Shown here one piece after another: positions 1-10,449 of a stretch of 64,000 nucleotides of DNA. The stretch covers positions 1 to 64,000 of the forward strand of contig MDYQ01000072.1 of NCBI GenBank assembly GCA_003024175.1, given 5' to 3'. This stretch comes from Planoprotostelium fungivorum. Lineage: Eukaryota > Evosea > Variosea > Cavosteliida > Cavosteliaceae. The notes below the pieces were generated by a model. The model made no database searches, was not told the origin of the DNA, and saw only the letters and a list, made by a program, of their open reading frames with translations. Made by a program: the position numbers and the translations under genes. Position 1 is the stretch's first letter, and each line of letters begins with the position of its first letter.

Positions 1-58
1 GAATCTCCTTTTTCCATCCAATCCCATCCAGTTTTTTCATTCGCGATCACACAAGACA

Positions 59-2244
59 ATGTCCGACGACCTCTTAGCTCTCCATCAGGATGCCTCGAAG
101 AAGGCATTGGAACAACTGCCTGAACCCAAGAGGTTTTGGCACCACCTTCTAATGTGTTTGGAGACACCAAGACCATCTGACGACTGTGGACTCATTCGGT
201 GAGCTATCTAAACGTCACAAATCATCTCTTTCACCTGCTCTCGTATACATCGATTGCTACTGTCAAATGTGATCACAACTCATTTTAATCAGTTCCAAGT
301 TGGAGGCATTTGCGAAGAAGGAAGGTCTCGATTTTGCCAAGGACTCTGCGGGTAACGTTCGCATCAGAAGACCTGCCGCTCCTGGTTATGAGAAGAGCAC
401 CAAGTTAATCATCCAAGGCCACTTTGACGTCGTCTGCAGCAAGACACATGATAAGGTTCACGATTTCTACAAGGGTAACCACGATGGATGCCTGCATTCG
501 ATTGACTCGATCAGATCCCGTGTTGGCCATCGTGGAAGACGGATGGTTGAAGGCCGATCGCACCACTCTGGGAGCCGATGATGGAGCTGGTGTCGCCGCC
601 ATCCTTGCCCTCTTGGAAGATAAAGACCTAAAAGTCGGTCAGGTAAGACATCCATCTTTTCATTCATCATACATTATCACATCACATTCCATCATCTCAT
701 CACAACATCCTCACCTCTACCAGTTAGAAGGACTCTTCACCGCCGAAGAAGAGACCACCATGGCCGGTGCCGAGAATCTCGAGCCCGCCCCATTCTTGAC
801 CGGCAACGTCATGATCAACGTAGATTCTGAAGAACCTCACTCCGTCTGTGTCGGCTGCGCCGGTGGCTTTGAGAAACTCGTCCGCGTCCCCGTGAAGAGA
901 GTCGCCGCGACATCCCAGCAGGTGGTCCAATTTCCCTCACCTTCTACTTCGACTCCGCGGACGACTCACGTTCGCAGATCGCATATCGCATCTTCCTGCA
1001 CGGACTGATGGGTGGCCACACTGGCACAGACATCAACCGAAACAGAGCCAACGCGTTGCAGATCTTGGGCAGGGTGTTAGATCACGTGACCCGTGCACAG
1101 ATCCCCTTCCACGTGAAATCAATCAAGGGAGGTAACGCTCCGAATGCGATTCCCAGGGATTGTACGGCCGTAGTGTACGTAACAAAGGTGGCGTTAAGGT
1201 GGTGGAGAGTGAGTTGAAGGAGTCAGGAATTTGGTGCTGCCTTTGAAGAGAGCTTGGGAGAGGGATATGAAATGGTGAGGAAAGAGTTTGAAGATTTGGA
1301 GAAGACAAAACCGGATGGACCCAACGATAAGAAGGCTTGGCAATTTGAGGTGATTTATTTATTTCGTTTATTTATTTATTTCATTCGTTGAGTGCAGATG
1401 GATGATGTAGAGAAGAAGAGTCGATGTGTACACTCGTCTTCTGTGTGTCATGTTTCCGTTTTAATTGTTCCTTGTCGTATCGAAAATAAAAGTGACAGAA
1501 ATTCATTTTATTCTCAGGTCAACACCGTTGAGTCGAAGGTGGAGGACCTCATCACTGACGAGGCCACGACCAGAAACATCTTAGACGTCATTCTAACGGC
1601 CCCCCACGGTGTCCTACGAATGGTCCCCGGCCTGCAGGACCAAGTGAGTTCCCGCCAGATTCAAATTTCGAAATCTCAACGGCCGACCAGGTCGACCTCT
1701 CCGTCGCCTTCTCCATCGCCACCCTGGATCCCGTCGATCTACAACGAGCCCACAAGGTCGACGAATTCATTGCCCATTTGTTCTGCAGGGGTACCAGCAT
1801 GGCTCAAATGGAGGCGGCAGACAGAAATTTCGACGCTTACTCGAGGCTGATCGGAGCTTACACGTCAGGCTCGGCCACGCCCTTCAACAAGTTTCCCGGC
1901 TGGGAGCCCAACCTCAAATCTGCCGCCCTCGCCGAGGTATTTGAATTTCAAATCTCCATTCGTCCCATTCTGCGCGGGAATCTCGAATCAGTCACGTGAC
2001 ATGATCGCAGGTCTTGAGCGCACACCGACAGTTGTTTGGAAGAGAACCTCACGTCTACAGCGTCCACGCTGGTTTAGAGTGTGGCCTCATTCAAGGCAGG
2101 TACCCCGACATGGACTGCACTTCCATCGGTCCCCTCATCGAGGCCGCACACTCCCCCGATGAGAGACTCAAGATCGACACGGTGGAGCCATTCTACAATT
2201 GGTTGAGAACGAGCGTGGTCAACATCGCAGAGTCGACCAAGTGA
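59..2244 (+). CDS. pepD: Xaa-His (aminoacyl-histidine) dipeptidase, peptidase family M20
   Basis: Zinc metallopeptidase of the bacterial-type PepD/M20C family, which hydrolyses Xaa-His and other dipeptides, presumably in the cytosol. The ATG at 59 opens MSDDLLALHQDASKKALEQL; no signal peptide is seen. Family motifs appear in order: the metal-binding QGHFDVV, then LGADDGAGVA, FTAEEETTMAG with the catalytic Glu pair, INVDSEEP, and the C-terminal block with SIGPLIEAAHSPDER. The gene is split by several short introns; for example the second joins FYK to DPVLAIVEDG. The spliced product is close to the usual ~480-500 residues of the family. The stop at 2242-2244 is followed by AATAAA near 2357, a plausible poly(A) signal. 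It is convergent with the thioesterase gene. PepD proteins are common in bacteria and scattered in protists, so an old transfer is possible but not shown. Confidence 0.92.
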
Positions 2245-2391
2245 TAAAGAAGACACCTCTTCTACTCTTCTGTCCTTCTATTCTCATGTTCTTCTGTTTG
2301 CGAACGTGTGTGATGGTGTCATCATGGTGAAGAGCTCATGTGTTGTTCTTCTCTTTCAAATAAAGGGAGTGTTTTCATTCTATGTACGGAT

Positions 2392-3596
2392 TTATAGTTT
2401 GCTCTTCTTTCCAGGTATGCTGTTGAGATCCTCTCGACCCAAATTTGCGGCAAGTGTCTGAGCACCGAACAATGCCATCTGTCGGCTGATGGCCACGATC
2501 TGTTCTCTACCGTCGATCCACTCTTTTACCTGATCATCATCACCATCGACCCAATGTGATCTCATCATCGTGAGAGGATATCACCTCTCCGTCACTCTCC
2601 AACCTTCCTTTGTGAAAGAACTTTGTAGCCTGTGATGACGATGCGATGGTGACTCCATCGGATGGTGCCCTGATGATGTGCACCGATATCGTCACGGTGG
2701 GCACCCAACCTTTCACCGGAAGGACTTCATCTGGCAGGTGAAAAATGGCGGGAAGAGGACAATCTGCCAGGAATCTAATTACGGAACGTCAGCTTGATCT
2801 TCACGAGGAGTGTCAGCATCACATGATGGAATAGGGATCTAGAGGTCTGTCATCGTGAAAGCGAGACCAAGCTGCGGACAGGGCTTGACCTTTCGCACCG
2901 GCCTCTTCGATCTTCTCGTAGTCATGCCACCAGTCCATGTGAGGAGCAAAAGTGGGGATCTGATGATGTCGATCAGAAATGATATGAGAAGAGGATGGTG
3001 GGGATCTCACGGGATCGACGGGGTCGGGTGACTTCTTTGGGTCGAAGGGAGTGAGGTCTCTGTCGGACTGCGGAAGTTGAGAAGAGGATCGTACGAGTGA
3101 TGAACCGATTCACGATGTCGGATCATCTTCACACCTTGAAAGACATTCCATAACCATTCTCTTTCGCCAGATTACCGTAGATGAAATGACCCTCCACGAC
3201 CTATCCAGTACATCAGAACAATCACCATCACCACAACATTTACATCTTTTCCGTTCTGAACGAGCCTTCCTCTCAGATTGACTTGATTTCTTCCCATTTT
3301 GGCGGCTTCAATTTCGATTGTGGCCTCACCCAACTTGCAGACTCCATAGTATTGACAAGTCACGTGGATTGGATCGGTCAGAGTCGATGATTTGGATTGC
3401 AGAAATTGTGAGCCTGCATGAGCGACAACAGCGGACAGATAACCTATGGTAGATTAGATGTTGTCGATCGATTGGACTGACCTCCATGTGGATTACCGCC
3501 GATTCGAAATGCAGGATGGATGTTCGCACGATAGACACCCTTGTTCTCGTTGATACTGACAGGTGTAACCCGGGTGGCCTCGTCGAAGAGGTGCAT
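2392..3596 (-). CDS. Acyl-CoA thioesterase-like protein (4HBT_3 / TesB-like)
   Basis: Double-hotdog thioesterase-like protein (thioesterase-like superfamily, fungal/bacterial type), expected to hydrolyse acyl-CoA thioesters. Reading right to left, the first exon gives FDEATRVTPVSINENKGVYR, AFRIGGNPHGG, then YYGVCKLGEATIEIEAAKMG, the N-terminal hotdog. Later exons give FAPHMDWWHDYEKIEEA, RFHDDRPLDPYS and GWVPTVTISVHI, typical of the second hotdog, and the end is NSIPGKKSKL before TAA (2392-2394). Several introns of 40-90 bases are inferred from GT-AG phase. The ATG at 3594-3596 (MHLFDEA) fits the family start; an in-frame ATG at 3684-3686 would add 30 residues with no family similarity. It diverges from snurportin. 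The substrate cannot be read from the sequence. Confidence 0.8.
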
Positions 3597-3962
3597 GATG
3601 ATGATGTTCGGAAGATCGGGTTCGGACTGGCTGGCCGAACTCAATTGTTCCGTTTGTCCGGGGAGTACAACTAGCCGCCGTACCATCTATTGTACTTCTA
3701 TATTCACAAGTACCTAGCAAAACAGTTTTGACCAAGGACTGTGAATGCATGACTAGTGAAGAGATTTCACTCCGGGACTATTCAGGTTGAAATTTTGAGG
3801 TATAATACCAGTCTGCACCTTCTCCGTGAAACGTTTGTAATCAAGATCAAGCGATGATTGTACGTCGACATATAAGATAGTCGTTCGTTACAAGAGTGAA
3901 GGAGATTGATCTACAACCTCACATGAAATTCAAATTTGAATAATAATTGCGCGGTCGATCAG
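3597..3962. promoter_or_regulatory. Divergent intergenic region, thioesterase / snurportin
   Basis: This 366-base spacer separates two outward-facing genes and so must hold both promoters. It contains a perfect 14-base palindrome, ATTCAAATTTGAAT (3928-3941), 22 bases before the snurportin ATG, and one copy of the window-wide word ATCTACAAC near 3910. No clear TATA box is seen. Confidence 0.45.
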
Positions 3963-5016
3963 ATGGAGGGCACAACTCACAGAACTAGCGTAAAGAATAG
4001 AGGTGAGACAATTGTTTCACGTGATTGAAATTGATCTCCATCAGGGAAGAGTGATCAAGAGAAGAGGAGAGAAGAAGCATTACGATCTCAACAGGAAGCC
4101 AGACGATCTGTGATCAACAATGCAAGACGCATCACGTCGATAGAAGATGTTGCCATCGAAGGTAATTCTCACCGATTCGTATCATCTAATGTGAAATAGA
4201 GTCGTCTGAACCAGGTAATTTCACCGATATGGTGAATGTTCAGACTGATCAGACCATGATGGAGGTTTCTTCCGCAGATGCCAAGGTGATGCGATCATTC
4301 ACATCACTTGACTCATGTGACTCCAGGCGAAACGACAAGAGGCAATAGAAGCCAAACGCTCCACCTTCTGGAAAGATCGACTCATGCAGCCCGAACCTCT
4401 CAATGATATTCCATCTGATCTCAAGGGAGGATGGATGTGTGTTCCATACCCCGTAGAGACCGAACGCTGTCTCATCATCACGACTCCCAATATCACGACG
4501 GCCAGAAGATCTTCAGACGGCACCATCTTCTGCAGGTATCATCATTTGCACGTGTCGATCCTCTTCAACTCATATCCCTCCCAGATTCCGTTCACGTTTA
4601 CCTCCCAACACCCTCTTGGACGCCGCGGTAGACATGCAAAACAATATCGTCTACGTCCTCGATCTGATGAGCTGGAACGGTCACCTCTACTATGATTGTT
4701 CCACAGACTTTCGCTTCTTCTGGTTGAACAACAAACTGACCGAGGAAGACTACACGAGCGTATCACGTAACAACGAATTTGTCATCTCACCTCTACCATC
4801 ATGCGAGGTCGATTGGAGTGACTTAAACGCCGCGGCGACTCGATTGAAGGGTGTGCAGAGTGTCTTGTTGTATAGTAAAGCGACGCACTACACACCGGGG
4901 GTCACACCTCTGATGTGCCACGTAGAAGTGGGGAGGGTGAGCAGCATGGTGAATCGTGATGACGTATGGTGATGGATGAGCAGGTGCAAGAGTTGTTCGA
5001 TCAGTTGATGCAATAA
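3963..5016 (+). CDS. SNUPN: Snurportin-1, nuclear import adaptor for m3G-capped snRNPs
   Basis: Snurportin binds the trimethylguanosine cap of U snRNPs and couples them to importin beta. Exon 1 (3963-4002) and exon 2 encode an N-terminal importin-beta-binding helix: REEALRSQQEARRSVINNAR followed by RITSIEDVAIEG. The cap-binding domain follows: IPSDLKGGWMCVPYPVETER, NNIVYVLDLMSWNGHLYYD, CSTDFRFFWLNNKL (human: CQTDFRFYW), then SVLLYSKATHYTPGVTPL. A short last exon gives VQELFDQLMQ before the stop at 5014-5016. The start was chosen because MEGTTHRTSVKNRG splices in frame into the IBB. The spliced length is in the usual range of ~300-360 residues. Divergent from the thioesterase gene. Confidence 0.93.
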
Positions 5017-5610
5017 AGAGGGATTGTTTCATCTTTGTCTACGGTTTCACAATTAGATTTGAACTTGATGATTGCAACACGGAATGCATACCGACAGATC
5101 ATGCATGGTGTTGGCTTGAACCAACAAAAGAAATGCAGAATCAGGATTCTACCTTTGCATCGATCAACTCCGTCCGCCACTGTTTCTCCCACCAGTGTCC
5201 CACTCACCGACGAGCAACTACTCTCTCTTCTTCGATGCAACAATGACACAACATGTTAGATGTAGAATTCGTGGTGAGAAGACGAAGAAATTGAAGGCAC
5301 CTCGTCCTCCTGCTCGACTTGTGTGGGCGCGCTCCTTATCGTGCTGCGACAGTCATCGTTCACGGAAAAGATGGAACACGAATCACGAAGCGAAAGGAAT
5401 GGCCGGTAACTCGATTCATTTATATATGATACAATCAGAGCCCTCTGAAGTATTATCTACACGAGGCCCTTGTGTTTGATTCTCTATAGTGTTCTTCGTG
5501 GTGCGTGTGTTTGTTCATATCTTAATGTAGAGGTGCTCCAGACATGAGAAAGGACCTACGACTGCGATCCAACTTGGCCATCTCGAAGTAGTGTAGGTGT
5601 TGCAGGAACC
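5017..5610. other. Gap without a convincing gene
   Basis: Short open frames lie here on both strands (for example 5035-5259 plus), but none shows a family motif, a consistent intron chain or a signal peptide. The region probably holds the 3' end of snurportin. I see no RNA gene. Confidence 0.4.
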
Positions 5611-5841
5611 TCACATTAAATTTCTCCTATCATAATCCATCAGCCTCCATTCTGCATTTTCCTGCGATAAATAGGGCCTCACCGGGTGAGACGACTCGAT
5701 GTGTAGACGACCTCCTCTGCCTGTGATCCTCTTCTGCCTCAACAGCGCCATCAGAAATGACGCCGACGCGATCAGGGCGAAGATGGATTGCAGCGTGTTT
5801 TTCGATGACGATCTCATGACAAACTTGAGAAGAGACCACAT
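5611..5841 (-). CDS. Possible small single-span membrane protein
   Basis: A 76-residue frame starting MWSLLKFVMRSSSKNTLQ, with one hydrophobic segment (SIFALIASASFLMALL) followed by a basic and polar tail ending YLSQENAEWRLMDYDRRNLM. A short amphipathic basic N-terminus, one membrane span and a charged tail is a layout common in small mitochondrial inner-membrane or ER proteins, but no family is recognised. The frame continues upstream to 5940, so the start is uncertain. It could be a chance frame. Confidence 0.3.
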   Translation of the reverse strand: MWSLLKFVMRSSSKNTLQSIFALIASASFLMALLRQKRITGRGGRLHIESSHPVRPYLSQENAEWRLMDYDRRNLM

Positions 5842-6724
5842 GTTGTTTGTTCGTGTTTGACTTATTTGCTGTGAGGCCGAAGAGTCTTCTGATGCTGGAA
5901 ACCTGGCTTGTTTCGTGCATAATTGAGATCTGACCCACAAACGAAGAAAAAGTGTCAGGAGATTACAAACCTCAAAGACATTTCAAAGAACGGTTGTCAC
6001 GGCGACATCCAGGGAGTGTCCAGCACGATGCGCCTGCATGTCAATGCATAAAGACATCCGGCGTGCGTGATGATAGCGTGAAGGATGGAAGAGATGAGAG
6101 GGCGACCTCCACCAGGTGGAGATGACGAAGACTACCGACGCGAATGAGATCGCCGACCGAGGAAGTGAAGAGACTTGTGAGTCTATGCTGTCGTGAAGGC
6201 GCTGGGTGGGTCAGAGGCTTCATCACCCATCTGATCAGAGGCCCGAACGATGGGACACATGCAGACCCAGATGCCTTCGTTCTCTTTCCGGATCTTGTCC
6301 ATGATCCACGGAAGTCGACCGATGGAGCGCATCATGTGATGACACTTGAGCACGCATCTGCCCCTATCGATCATATGTTCTCCTCTTGTGATGTGACGAT
6401 CCATCCTGCGCTGAATCCTTGGAAAGCACTCGTGGATCGTCCATTTTGTTGATCAGATTCAGATGCGATGGAAACTCGGCGTTTTGAGAGGTCAGTGAGG
6501 AATGCTTCCATACAATTGTCAACTTTAGACACGATATCGGTTCACCGATAGAGGTGAATCCATGATCCATCCTCCTTATTCGTTTCCTTGTCCTTGGACG
6601 ATGAGCCAGCAACATCGAGTCGATTGCTCCCACGTAAAACCTGAAATGCGATAATTGTGACAATCAAGTGTAGATAGATATAATTTTGCACGATCTGATG
6701 TACGTGTGGGGACGATCTTAGAGG
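5842..6724. other. Gap upstream of the cyclin gene, no convincing gene
   Basis: Several overlapping short frames on both strands (6041-6923) lack recognisable motifs and conflict with each other. The right end must contain the cyclin promoter. Nothing else could be supported. Confidence 0.4.
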
Positions 6725-8747
6725 ATGACGGCACGCTGGCATTATTATACGAAACAAGAGCTGATGCAAAACTTCTCGAAGCAAGAATGGATGGAGGAAA
6801 CAATGCAAAGGTATCAATGCTGTACGTTCCTACAGGAGACGGCCAAGCACCTACGATTGTGCGTAGATCTTTACGATCATCACGCGTCGACCTTTTGCTT
6901 TTTCTCACATGTGCAGGCCACAATCGACAACGGCAACTGCATTATTATATTTCCAGCGGTTCTATGCTCTTCATAGATTGGGTGATTTTGATCGAAACGT
7001 GAGTCAGAGATCGCATCACCCTTAACCCTCCATCATTTTCGTTTTAGAGACATCCAATGCCTTTATTCCGTTCTGTATTAATAACAATTGATTCTTCCAC
7101 AGTTGGTGGCTACCACCTGCATCTTTCTCTCTTCTAAAGTTGAGGAGACACCCATTAAACTTAGAGATGTGATACAAGCGGCCCACTTTGTACGGCACAA
7201 ACAAGACATTAAGAATGAGGTACCACCACTCCATCTTCTCTTCCGAATCATGTTCTTATCCGATCACGAGCTGATCCATTCCAGGAAGCATCATCCATCC
7301 GAGATGAAATATTGAGTTACGAGTTAGACATATTGCAAACCATTGGTTTCGAGGTCGTGGTGGAACACCCATACAAGATCGCCCTCTCTTACGTCAAGCT
7401 CATGCAAGGTGAGACTCCAACTCTCTACTCCAAAGAAAGATAAGAACACCATCAAAATCTCGCATCACCACCTCTCTCCTCCATCTTTTATTCTATTTTA
7501 ATCTTTCTTCAGGCACGAAAGACTTGGCTTTGACGGCTTGGAAGTTGGTGATGGATTCTTACACGACCACCCTCCCCATCCAATTTCGACCGCAAGTCAT
7601 GGCATCTGCTGCCATTCACTTGGCATCCGTTCGTCTAAAGTATCAACTGCCCGAGACGAAGAACAATCGACCTTGGTACGAGATATTCGAAGTCAAGGTG
7701 AAGATCGTGATGAACAAGACGATCGTGATCGATGATGGATGATGATCGATGATGATGTCACCGGTTCGATTGAGAAGAACGAAATATTCATACAAATGAG
7801 ACGACATACGAATGCTTCTATTCAATTGATTTGAATAGGGAGAAGACATGAAAGAAGCATGCGAGCAGATCTTAGACATGTACACACACAAGAAGATACC
7901 CACGGTAGATATGACTCCACCCCCTCCTCCACCCCCTCAGCCATCTACAACCGGCCAGACGAATAGCTCTCAGAAGAAGGTGAAACCTCTTCGCGTCTAC
8001 CTTCTCATTCGAATAGGAATCCCTACCTCCACCACCACCCACCCCTCCCCCTCCTCCATCTACAACGACCAACAATCGTCCCAGATCACGTGACCGCAAC
8101 CAGAAGAAGACCACCTCGCCCCCTCGCAGTCGCAGATCCAAGTCACCCGCCCGCGACAAGACTCGATCTCCCGCCAAAAATCGAGCCCGATCTCCCGCCA
8201 GAAACAGGAACCGATCTCGATCGCCCGTCAGATCTAGACAAAGATCTCCAGTCAGGGGAAGGGGTAGATCTAGATCTCCCCCCAGGGACAGAAACAGATC
8301 GAGATCTCCGATTCGAGAGAGGAGTCCAAAGAGGCAGGGCAGGGGACATCGATCACAATCGCCTAGGAGATCTAGATCACCGTACAGGAGAGAGAAGAAT
8401 CGATCGAGGACACCAGAGAGGAACAGGAGCCGGTCACCACGGAGGAGAAGGTCTTACACTCCGTCACCTTCTAGATCACGTGAGCACCTTCGACATCGTC
8501 ATCACGATCGCCGACAACATCGACATCGTGTGCATCATCATCACCATCACCTTGATGATGGAATGTCTTACGATGAGATGAAATGACGCGGATACGAACA
8601 GGTAGTCGAGACAGAGACGAACACGATAAGAAGAGAGACAGAACGACACAGGAGAGGGACAGAACGACACAGGAGAGGGACAGACAGAGAGAGCCGAGAC
8701 ACAGAGACAACGACGGGAGGAGAAAGAGGTACCATCCTTACGATTAA
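6725..8747 (+). CDS. Cyclin K/L-type transcriptional cyclin with RS domain
   Basis: Regulatory subunit of a CDK12/13- or CDK11-type kinase acting in transcription and splicing. The N-terminal motif TARWHYYTKQEL starts the first cyclin fold; then LRLPQSTTATALLYFQRFYA, LGDFDRN, LVATTCIFLSSKVEETPIKL and LQTIGFEVVVEHPY. The second cyclin fold contains DSYTTTLPIQFRPQVMASAA and ACEQILDMYTHKKIP. A Pro-run linker (MTPPPPPPPQP) follows, then a long RS/RD domain with repeats such as RSRSPPRDRNRSRSPIRER. The cyclin boxes resemble cyclin K most; the RS tail is typical of cyclin L. The final intron (GTGAGC near 8480 to CAG near 8600) joins SRSR to SRDRDEHDKKRDR and ends RKRYHPYD. Reading through that intron gives a His-rich tail instead. 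Confidence 0.9.
8634..8690 (+). repeat. 19-base tandem repeat in the RS tail of the cyclin
   Basis: Three near-identical units around GACAGAACGACACAGGAGA lie in frame and encode RDRTTQE-type repeats. They look like a recent in-frame expansion of the Arg/Asp-rich tail. Confidence 0.75.
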
Positions 8748-8871
8748 AGATGTACAGGCTTTGTCGATTTTATTATTTCTCATCGTCAACACGGGCCATC
8801 ATTCACACCTTCGATGACAAGAGTTTGAAGATGAGAAGAATGAAAGTCGTTAAGAAGATCTATTTCAACAT

Positions 8872-9501
8872 TCAGAAGCTCATAAAGAAGAGAAGAGCGG
8901 ACAGCACGCAGCTGATGTGGGCCGATCTGAAACCGGTGCCGTGCGATGTACCGACGATAGAGGTCGCCGTGGTGCCCAAGTTTGCCGCATCTGGGATGAT
9001 GTATGTGCCTGTGGGACAGATCTTCTTATATGACGATCCATCGGCTGAAACGGTGCAATTGGAGGATTGACATGGACCACTCGCGTATTGAACGGTCGTC
9101 GATCGAAAGAGTGTCTTGCAGTCCCCTCCGATGTAAGATTCGATCACCGTATCATTCGATCCTGGTGCGGGATTGAATGAGGTGGAGGCCTCTGGAAGGT
9201 TTCCTGATGCGGCACTGTATCCCACACAGACACCCATGCTGTATGTGTTCTGATTGGCGTGTGTCGGCTGACCTGCACAACCTGAACTAGTGTAGGAGTA
9301 ATAGTAGGCGTTGCTCCCTTGAAAGACAGTCTGGTAACTGATGTTCTGATTGCTTGCAGATGGAAGGCAAGACGTGGAGTATGACTGAGCGCTGGTGGGT
9401 TGACCGTGGCAGTTTGCATCTTGGTACTGATAGAGGACCAGTGAGACGGCCTGACACTGGGAGAGGAGGGCTATCGCAATGAAGAAGGAGGTCGGATGCA
9501 T
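8872..9501 (-). CDS. Secreted cell-surface protein, probably GPI-anchored
   Basis: Intronless 209-residue frame. It opens with a clear signal peptide (MHPTSFFIAIALLSQCQA) and closes with a hydrophobic tail (HISCVLSALLFFMSF) after a small-residue stretch (GTSHGTGF), the layout of a GPI-anchor signal. The body is rich in Ser, Thr, Tyr, Asn and Cys, with paired cysteines (CLPSAS, SGCAGQP, GDCKTLF, GPCQSSNC) and N-glycosylation sequons, and no charged core. No family is recognised; similar small Cys/Ser/Tyr-rich secreted proteins occur in amoebozoans. The 3' end is 125 bases from the convergent cyclin stop. Confidence 0.78.
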   Translation of the reverse strand: MHPTSFFIAIALLSQCQAVSLVLYQYQDANCHGQPTSAQSYSTSCLPSASNQNISYQTVFQGSNAYYYSYTSSGCAGQPTHANQNTYSMGVCVGYSAASGNLPEASTSFNPAPGSNDTVIESYIGGDCKTLFRSTTVQYASGPCQSSNCTVSADGSSYKKICPTGTYIIPDAANLGTTATSIVGTSHGTGFRSAHISCVLSALLFFMSF

Positions 9502-10449
9502 GTCTAACGATGGAATGCTGCTACCCGCTGGTATCTTAAAAATTGACGTATGTCTTCACGTTGAAGACTGACTGACACTGTCTCGCTTGAAAACTTTAAA
9601 ATAGAATCGATCGAGAATTTAGATCAGCTGAGTGTGGAGGCTGTACGTGTAAGAGGAGATGCGAATATCTATCGGTGATATCGCTGCAGTGATTGAGATG
9701 GAGTCTACGGTTGGGAGAAGTTACTATGGAGAAGCGCTGTAGAAGCGTAATTGAGCCCGCCAGGATGGCAGCGGTGGCGGATCTCCTGGACGCCCACGAC
9801 AGGATGGATTCTCTTAAGAGACTAGCACTTGGAAACCCCACGGTGAGGCCCAGCTGAGACCCACAGACATCTTGATGTGATGGCGAAGGACGATGCATCA
9901 TGTTGAACGAGTGATGTCATCTTCGGCCGACTTGAACGTCCGTCGCCGATCGATGCGAACGGGCTTCGCGATGCGGTGTGAAACGCGATCGACGTCTCAA
10001 TGTGACGCGATTGCATTTCGAACGCAGACCGTCATCAATCAACATCAACATCTCATCACGACAGCCAGCCACACCTTCATCCATCACACCGCACCGTCGT
10101 CCTCATGAATTCGAACGTATCTCAGCTTTTTCCTCTTCCATTTCACCTTTACTTTCAGACCTCATGGGTGTTCGGTGGCTAGTTTTCACCTACAGTTCTC
10201 TCTCCTTTGACATTCCCAATTAACCTTCCACTTTGCCGAGAATAAGATGCAGCCCAAACTACCGTAGTTCGCGGCTCACAAAACAAGAAAATTCGAGATC
10301 GAAGTGGAATTCCGAGTCTTCGCACCACGGCAGACGGTACCTCCTTATTCATCGCCAGCACGAAAGCGGTGAACGTCATCTTCTTCTGAGGACGCACGAG
10401 AGGCTAGAGCCGTCTGAATATACCACACGAACACACGAACATTACAGAT
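9502..10449. other. Gap between two divergent genes, no supported gene
   Basis: This should hold the promoters of the secreted protein (minus) and the PAP2-like protein (plus). Short frames on the minus strand (9596-10016) show no motifs. The region contains the conserved 52-base element described separately. Confidence 0.4.
9720..9771. repeat. Copy A of a dispersed ~52-base element
   Basis: Aligns with 36703-36755 at about 40 of 52 positions. Shared blocks are GTTAC-ATGG, AGCGCT, GCGTAA and GAGCCCGCCAGG-TGGCAG. It contains the dyad GCCA-GGA-TGGC. Sequence before and after does not align. It may be a cis-regulatory module, part of a non-coding RNA, or a transposon relic; no ORF runs through it. 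Confidence 0.55.

Noticed and set aside
5035-5479. Two overlapping plus-strand frames downstream of snurportin
   Set aside because: No motif, wrong-phase relation to each other and no acceptable intron; probably 3' flank.
8750-9070. 106-residue plus-strand frame after the cyclin stop
   Set aside because: Overlaps antisense the secreted-protein gene, which has a clear signal peptide and GPI-type tail; the plus frame shows no motif.
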